The position numbers and the translations under genes were made by a program. Positions 58,110-64,000 of a stretch of 64,000 bases of DNA are shown piece after piece. The stretch is from Eumeta japonica (taxonomy: Eukaryota > Arthropoda > Insecta > Lepidoptera > Psychidae): contig BGZK01000004.1 of assembly GCA_005406025.1 (NCBI GenBank), positions 1,426,001 to 1,490,000 of the forward strand. The letters are read 5' to 3'. Position 1 is the stretch's first letter, and each line of letters opens with the position of its first letter. The notes below the pieces were generated by a model that was not told where the DNA came from, searched no databases, and was given only the letters and a program-made list of their open reading frames with translations.

Positions 58110-60250
58110 CCATATAAACATTCCACCATTTACTTTGATGTCGTTTGTCCGTATCGTATACACGTTTGACATCGACATCTATTTATGTTTCGTTAGTCAC
58201 AATAGGACCAACTTGACTGAATCGGTTCATCGTAGATAAAAACAGTCGTTGGCCGATATTTATAAGACTGCGTATATCTATTATTGCTCGTAGCTACATA
58301 CATTCCGATAGCTCGCCTTACCTCTGCTAATTTACGGATCGTTGTCCGGGAAAATTTCCTTGCTCTATTTTGAGGTATCACTTCTACGGTTTAATTTGTG
58401 GATACGATTTCATTGGACCGTAGCATATGGGCACTGTTTTCTGAGTATTTCATATAAAATGGTCAAGGGAGCGATATTTACTAAAACAAGTCAGACTCGT
58501 AATATTCATGCAGATTCCTTAATTTCTGGAACGCATTGATTATAATTCTGTTATACAATTTTTGACAGGCCATGACTAAATATGTTCTAATGGATAATTT
58601 AGTTAGTATTAATTACAATAACTTTTATAAACAAATTAATAATAATTTGTTTATAAAAGAGATAGTAACTCAATCGTAACTCCACGGTAAAAAGTAGTCA
58701 TATTAATTTTCAACGTTATCTGATAAAATTATTTATAAATTGATAACGCTTAGGTTTTATTAAATAACCAATTTAATAAACTAAAATATACAAACATATT
58801 TAACGAATAACAGAACAGAACTTAAAAATTTTCAGTATCCATATAACTATTGCTGAAGCCAAACTATAAACGTGAACATAGTCCACACAATGTAAAATTG
58901 AATAATCACAACATATACGCGATGAGCACGTAAAAAATCCATTTATTTACTGGGTAAAAGCTACTTACTACCTCTAAACTTTCGCAAGACATACGTGCGT
59001 TTGAACAATACAAACTGACGAAGAAGTTCCATCGTCGAAAGTAACTGTTCGCTTGAATATACTTCGTCCGTAAAAAATGGCTCGAGAATAACGATGCCTC
59101 TCGTTATACAACTTTACAAAAGTTACAACTGCAAAATTTAACTATTCGAAATCCGCATTATGAAGTCCGAGGAATTCGTTGCCTGGTTCGTTATAATTAT
59201 ATAAATGATATGATATACACAGTTCATAGTAAAGCGATAATAGCTGTGCGAGTAATTTACGAAAAAGGATAGCATAATATTAAAACTTTAGCATTATATC
59301 TTGTTTTACGTCGTTTCATAATATCATGTACTCGGCAATAACAATGAATAAACAATATATTTATATTCCTTACAAGTTGATTTATAAACGCGACTTATGT
59401 TTGTATTATAAATATCTTATCTAATAAATTACTATGCCTTTTAATATTTATTAAGTGCGATTAAACTCGAGAGAGATTGCGATCGACTTTTTTAATACTC
59501 TCAAAGTAAATATTACCGGATTTATATCCTGGTCACGAATTGACCATTGAATATTTCGCAGTTAACACATTAAAAATCGATTTTCATACATGACACGCAG
59601 TAAGTAAATTAGATGGAGAGAGAAATCGAGTGTTAACAAAAAAGCAAAGTCGTTCTTTGTCCCTCCGCGCAGACGTAATCGCGCGTCTTATACCGAACGC
59701 GTGTAATTTTTCTTCCATCGCTGATTTATGTGTGTATTATCTTTAACGCCGATAAATTAAACTTTCGATGTATATGGTGTTAAACGTTATTACCATTGTT
59801 ACTAATCGTTTTATGTAAAGTTTTGGAGTTGAAAAAATGAATTATGTTAGATGATTTACATATTTAATACATTTTATTATTTATGTCAATATGTAATAAA
59901 TAAAAATGAACAAAAGTATATACATGCCTTGTGTATTTTAAGAAATGCCTTGTTTACACCCTTTCCTAATATATATTCACTCCAAAAAAAATCTTTAACT
60001 TCAAAAACGAGAAGCTAACACTCGCAAGTCGGAGTTGACACATACCATTTTTTCAATTTGTCCGACTCTAAAAGTGTTGATGCCGAAGTAATTTAAGAGC
60101 ATTTATCCTCAAACACCTATCTGAATCGCGACCACAGATCGGCCAATGAAATTTTAACTTGTCATATTAAACCACTCGCTTCGCGCCACGAAGAGCAAGT
60201 TAACGCATCGCTCCAGAAACGTTATCACCACATTGGTGACAATAGTTAAT
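58110..60250. other. Stretch without recognisable gene
   Basis: AT-rich. Contains a 16-bp-arm hairpin (58623-58638 with 58643-58658, core TTATAAACAAATTA). A minus-strand ATG frame at about 59035-58970 (MELLRQFVLFKRTYVLRKF) ends at a GTAAGT donor but is too charged for a signal peptide. Confidence 0.35.
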
Positions 60251-60254
60251 ATCG

Positions 60255-60366
60255 ACTCCCGAACCGCACTGTGTTAGCGTGGAGGTCTCAAGGCCGAAGC
60301 TCCTTAATCTAAAAAGTATTGCGGGAGTGTGTACTTCAGCAGTGGGCTGACGGAAAACTGATGTAA
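60255..60366 (+). repeat. LINE/SINE 3' tail fragment
   Basis: 'cccgaaccgcactgtgttag' and 'cttcagcagtgggctgacg' are phrases of common lepidopteran retroelement tails. No coding sequence is attached. Confidence 0.35.
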
Positions 60367-61199
60367 CATGGTTTGACGTGACGAAACATAAGAAATATGT
60401 CAACTGCGTATTTGTGAACACACTGCAAACACCTGTACGGTTACACGGACGGTGCGGGTGTATCACAGGTGTGTGCATACAGAACTGCACCGCCTTACAC
60501 CTAATCGCTTATAGATATTTACCGAAGGCTACTAGCTTATTTAAACATCACGGGCTGAATGTATAAATTCCACACGAAAGAAGACACGAACATTTAATAC
60601 AGGTTTTAAGTATAAGAATACAGAAAAAGTGACTCCTAAGATAAAAATTAAGAAAAGTAATTGTATTACCGAAATGAGGAATAACACCTTCACTTATGAC
60701 AGGCCAAAATCCATGTAAAATCTTTACTGGGTTTTACGATGTTTAAATTGAAAATTATTATAATTTTAAATTTCAATTAAACAATAAACAATAAAAGTCC
60801 ACTACATTTAGTTAAGTCTGGAGAATCTTGTTGATGCATTCGCTAAGTTCTTTTCCATAAAGCAATTTATATTCTCGATTTTCTTAATACGAATTGAACA
60901 GAAAGAATTCAATAATGTAAAAAACTCAATTCCTTCTGATCAATTGAGAACAAAAATAATTCACACGGACAACAAAGTTGTCAATTTTATGACATTTTAA
61001 TGTCATTCGTCTATCTTTACAAGATAAGAAATAGAATTTTTTATAAATTATTTTACGAGCGCTGTTATGTACCTGAAACTGACCGCATACAGAACAATAT
61101 TTAAAAAGTAATTACTTCATTTTAAAATGAAACTCCTCGGCTGTAGAATACAGTTTGTTTAATGTAACTGTCGATTGTTTTAACATTATAGCGTCATTT

Positions 61200-62155
61200 T
61201 GAAAATTGCGCATCTTTATCACCATAGATTTCTCATGAATATATTTTCGTGCGATGATTTGCTACAATTTCTGTCGTGGGCTAACTCAAAAAACAGTCCA
61301 TCGATCAACTTACTTCGTTTTTTGAGGATGAAGCACCATGGAAAACCACCGTGTATCACTGGTTTCGTGAGTTTAATCGTGGAGGTCTATGCTCACGGGC
61401 GAATTTCAAGAAGGTCCCTCTAAATCGGTTGTTGTACCACAAAATATCGATGCTGTGCGGCAACTAACAATGCAAGATTGTCATGTTACGTATCGCGAGA
61501 TAGAGGCGTCCCTGGGCATAAGTATGACGAGCATACATAAGGTACTACACGAAAATATGATTGTAAAAAATTTGTTCGCATTGGATTCCGCACAACTTGA
61601 GCATTGATCAAAAACAGGTTCGTGTGGATTGGTGCAAAGTGATTCGTGCCAAAAACACTTTGAAGGAAATGGTTGCCTGTTTTTTGGTATAAATGGCCAT
61701 GTGGTTAGTGCCACTAGAGAGTCTTAAAACGGTTTATTCGGGGTATGCACGACCATTTGTTTGCCAGAAGTCTTTGAAGAAATAAGAAAGAACAACCGAC
61801 GACGCAGAATCACTCTTCATCATGACAATGCTAGCTGTCACACGTCGACCGAAACGACTCGGTTTTCAGAAAGTCAAAATATCAAACTGACGGATCATCC
61901 ACCATACAGCCCAAAGATCTCTATTCATTCTTGAGCGTGCAGAATAACTTATGTGGTCTTTTCGAGCCGTGAAGAGGCCATTGATGCGTTCAAAATGCAC
62001 GTTTTGGAGATACTTAAATCAAAATGAAAAAAGTGCTATAAAAGTTGGTTTCAGCGGATACAAAAGTGCATCGATCATCATGGCGAATATTGTGAAAAGC
62101 AATAAAACCGTATTAAAATGTCAGACGTTTGTTTTTTTAATATTACGGACACACG
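61200..62155 (+). pseudogene. Mariner transposase, broken copy
   Basis: Readable in order with frameshifts: ICYNFCRGLTQKTVHRSTYF, EDEAPWKTTVYHWFREFNRG (61320-61385); frame 61389-61607 with SKSVVVPQNIDAVRQLTMQD, CHVTYREIEASLGISMTSIH (helix-turn-helix region); VRVDWCK; then RKNNRRRRITLHHDNASCHT (61785-61845, second catalytic Asp in HHDN) and DHPPYSP followed by a frame change where the third Asp should be. The segment with the first catalytic Asp (VTGDESW region) is deleted between about 61665 and 61700. The C-terminus (EEAIDAFKMHVLEILKSK, IQKCIDHHGEYCEK) is present. Inverted terminal repeats were not found. Inactive. Overlapping minus-strand ORFs are shadows. Confidence 0.85.
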
Positions 62156-62424
62156 AATAACAGCCCTCGTACCCTAGACATACTTTATAATTCGCATTGT
62201 ACGTTTTATGATTTCAACATTCTCCTTAATTAACACTTTCACTATTCAGTTCAAATGACAGTCTCGAAATAGTCCCTGTCGAGATTGGCAACCCTACTTG
62301 GGGCCCCCGAGAGGCGGACTTAACCCGCATCGCGTCCAGTTCACGGGGCGACCGCAAACGAGGCGAATTACGTTTGTATTTTGACGCCCAACACGGGGCC
62401 CGAGGTCGGTTACAACTTTTTGCA

Positions 62425-62460
62425 TATTTATAAGAGGGCCATCCCTTTTAGTGTGCGATC
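62425..62460 (+). promoter_or_regulatory. TATA-type core promoter candidate
   Basis: TATTTATAAGAGGG followed about 20-25 bases later by TTTTAGTGTGCGATCGG, an initiator-like sequence, at the edge of a GC-rich segment (62285-62415). It would drive transcription to the right, towards the window end. No downstream coding exon was recognised. Confidence 0.4.
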
Positions 62461-64000
62461 GGTCAAACGAAACAGATTTTATATTTGCATTAAACCTTTC
62501 GCGGTTTTTCGTGTAACTCTTGGTGATGTTTTAAAAACGCGTTCCTTTTTCATTTTATACGATTACGCTTTGATGTAAAAATACATTAATACTATATGAC
62601 GTAGTTGGATGATCTATACGCAATGGCGTAGCTGGCCTGGGTGTCACTCGAGCGGATTTGAAGTGACACTCTAAAAATCAAAACTGTTAAGTTGAAGAAA
62701 AACTCCAATGATAAACAATGTTTTATATTTCGTTGTGCATTTTTTGAGAATCAAAATTTGCGGTTGGATGAACTCGGGTGTCACCCCTAAATGGGTGGCA
62801 CCCGGTGCGGGTCGCCACCGCCGCCGACCCCTATATAGCTAAGACAGTCTATATATATATAATAAAATTGTAAGTTAAATAAGTAAATAAAATATTTTTT
62901 TAAAAAGTAAAAGATATGTATTGTATACATAACACAGACCCCGAAAGAACTTGTTTGTTTGTCTGTTGGTCTGTTTAATCATCATTCGAAACTAATGGAC
63001 CGATTTTTACAAAACTTTATGTATTATATTAGCAATAATCTACTGCTTAAGGTAGGACACAATTTAATACACTACATTACCTAAAGGCTACACAGAGAGC
63101 AAATTCAATTTTTCCCTCTCCTTAATTTGAAGTACCTACTGAATAGGTTTGAACAAACGATACAAAAAATCCATTAAAAGGAAGAAGTTTCGCTATAAAC
63201 ATAGGCTAAGAAGAAGACCAAGACAAGACGTCTAAATTCTTCTATGGGTGGCGAAAGACAAGGGAGAAATGAAGGACAGTTTTTGAAGTCTTCTTAAAGC
63301 ATTATTATGTTTCATAACAACCATGCAACGAAATCACGGCCAAAATTTACTCTAAGAATACTCTCTACTAATACTACTACAACAATTCAAAACATGAAAT
63401 CACTCAATGTTAAACACACTCGACAGAGAAAGCAGAACTGTGTAACACAATACTGAATACAATTCAAATTTCCAATTTTCGCAATCAAACAGTAAATATG
63501 AGAAGCGTGGGATCCTTGACAAGTTAGCGAACTCGAAACAGACGCAAACAAAATTAATTTAGTTCCAATTAATTTTATTGTGTACATTCACGACGTCGGA
63601 ACGTCAAAGCGGCGGGCGCGGACCGGGGCCGATGGGCTGTGAAACGATTCTAATAAGACCTTTAATTGTTTATTAATAACTGTTACAATGAGAGTTCCGA
63701 ATGGGTTAATGGACACGAACAAACGTTGTCATACACGATACACGGTGATCGACATAAATATGCTAATGGCTTTTGATGTACGACAGTACGTAGAATCAGA
63801 AAGTGATATTCATCTGAATACACTGTCTTTTAACATATATATATATAGCGTGTGTATATGTTACAATATATAAAATCATAAGAATACTTTTGTCTCCAGC
63901 ATATCTAAATGATAATATGGGTTTTTGTATAGATTTGGCATTAACGGAAAGTCTGAACGTGAATTTTCGCATTTCATGGTTTCATGAGTATTATAATATA
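62460..64000. other. Right end, no recognised gene
   Basis: AT-rich with GC patches at 62765-62830 (gtcaccgg-rich, two 'ggtgtcac' phrases like 62639) and 63590-63645 (gcgggcgcggaccggggcc). Could be the first intron of a gene starting at 62.45 kb. Short ORFs show no domain. Confidence 0.35.

Noticed and set aside
58970..59035. Minus-strand ATG frame ending at a GTAAGT donor, considered as the Beat signal-peptide exon
   Set aside because: The phase would fit, but MELLRQFVLFKRTYVLRKF carries too many charges for a signal peptide and has no upstream support.
61481..61714. 77-codon minus-strand frame
   Set aside because: It is a shadow of the mariner transposase on the plus strand.
1..64000. CRISPR arrays, operons, phage or plasmid features
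   Set aside because: There are no spaced short direct repeats, ribosome-binding sites or tightly packed genes. Introns and retroelements show this is insect nuclear DNA.

Overview
This window is AT-rich insect nuclear DNA, most probably from a moth or butterfly. The evidence is a spliced insect-type gene with small GC-rich exons in long AT-rich introns, together with repeat families that I recognise as typical of Lepidoptera. These include jockey- and RTE-type LINE 3' ends, many tRNA-derived SINE heads, a widespread element that begins with a 'gggttccgtaccc'-like end, a (CA)n-bearing interspersed element, mariner, PIF/Harbinger, pogo and Penelope-like fragments. Nothing suggests bacterial, viral or organellar DNA. 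The species cannot be named from the sequence.

The one host gene that I can support lies on the minus strand between about 30594 and 14605. It is a member of the beaten path (Beat) family: secreted or membrane-anchored cell-surface proteins with two immunoglobulin domains that act in axon guidance and bind Sidestep-family receptors. Five exons can be placed with compatible splice phases: 30594-30386 and 26196-26061 (first Ig domain), 20041-19908 (or 19875) and 19215-18933 (second Ig domain), and 14663-14605. The last is a tiny exon encoding an alanine/leucine tail that looks like a GPI-anchor signal. A poly(A) signal follows at 14454-14449. The signal-peptide exon was not found. It lies upstream (higher coordinates) of 30594, in or beyond the 33 kb that follow.

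Layout. Positions 1-14400 lie downstream of the gene and are mostly repeats: a (CA)n element, a fragmentary older element, a GC island at 3.65-3.84 kb, an 893-bp PIF/Harbinger derivative with a TTA target duplication and a Myb/SANT-like ORF remnant, a patch rich in CCCGC, a jockey LINE 3' end and a pogo-like transposase remnant. Positions 14400-30600 hold the Beat gene, with introns full of MITEs, SINEs and repeat pieces. Positions 30600-64000 are the upstream intron or intergenic DNA. They hold a Tc1/mariner-superfamily transposase remnant (35.4-35.95 kb), second copies of several families, a head-to-head inverted repeat around a Penelope-like GIY-YIG fragment (53.6-54.45 kb), a GC island (55.8 kb), a broken mariner transposase (61.2-62.15 kb) and a TATA-type promoter-like segment (62.43 kb).

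Most ORFs of 60-130 codons here are chance readings in AT-rich or repeat DNA and are not annotated as genes. The most informative observations are the C-terminal micro-exon of the Beat gene, the two structurally clear PIF/Harbinger-type elements, the inverted Penelope-like structure and the strand-biased CCCGC cluster.
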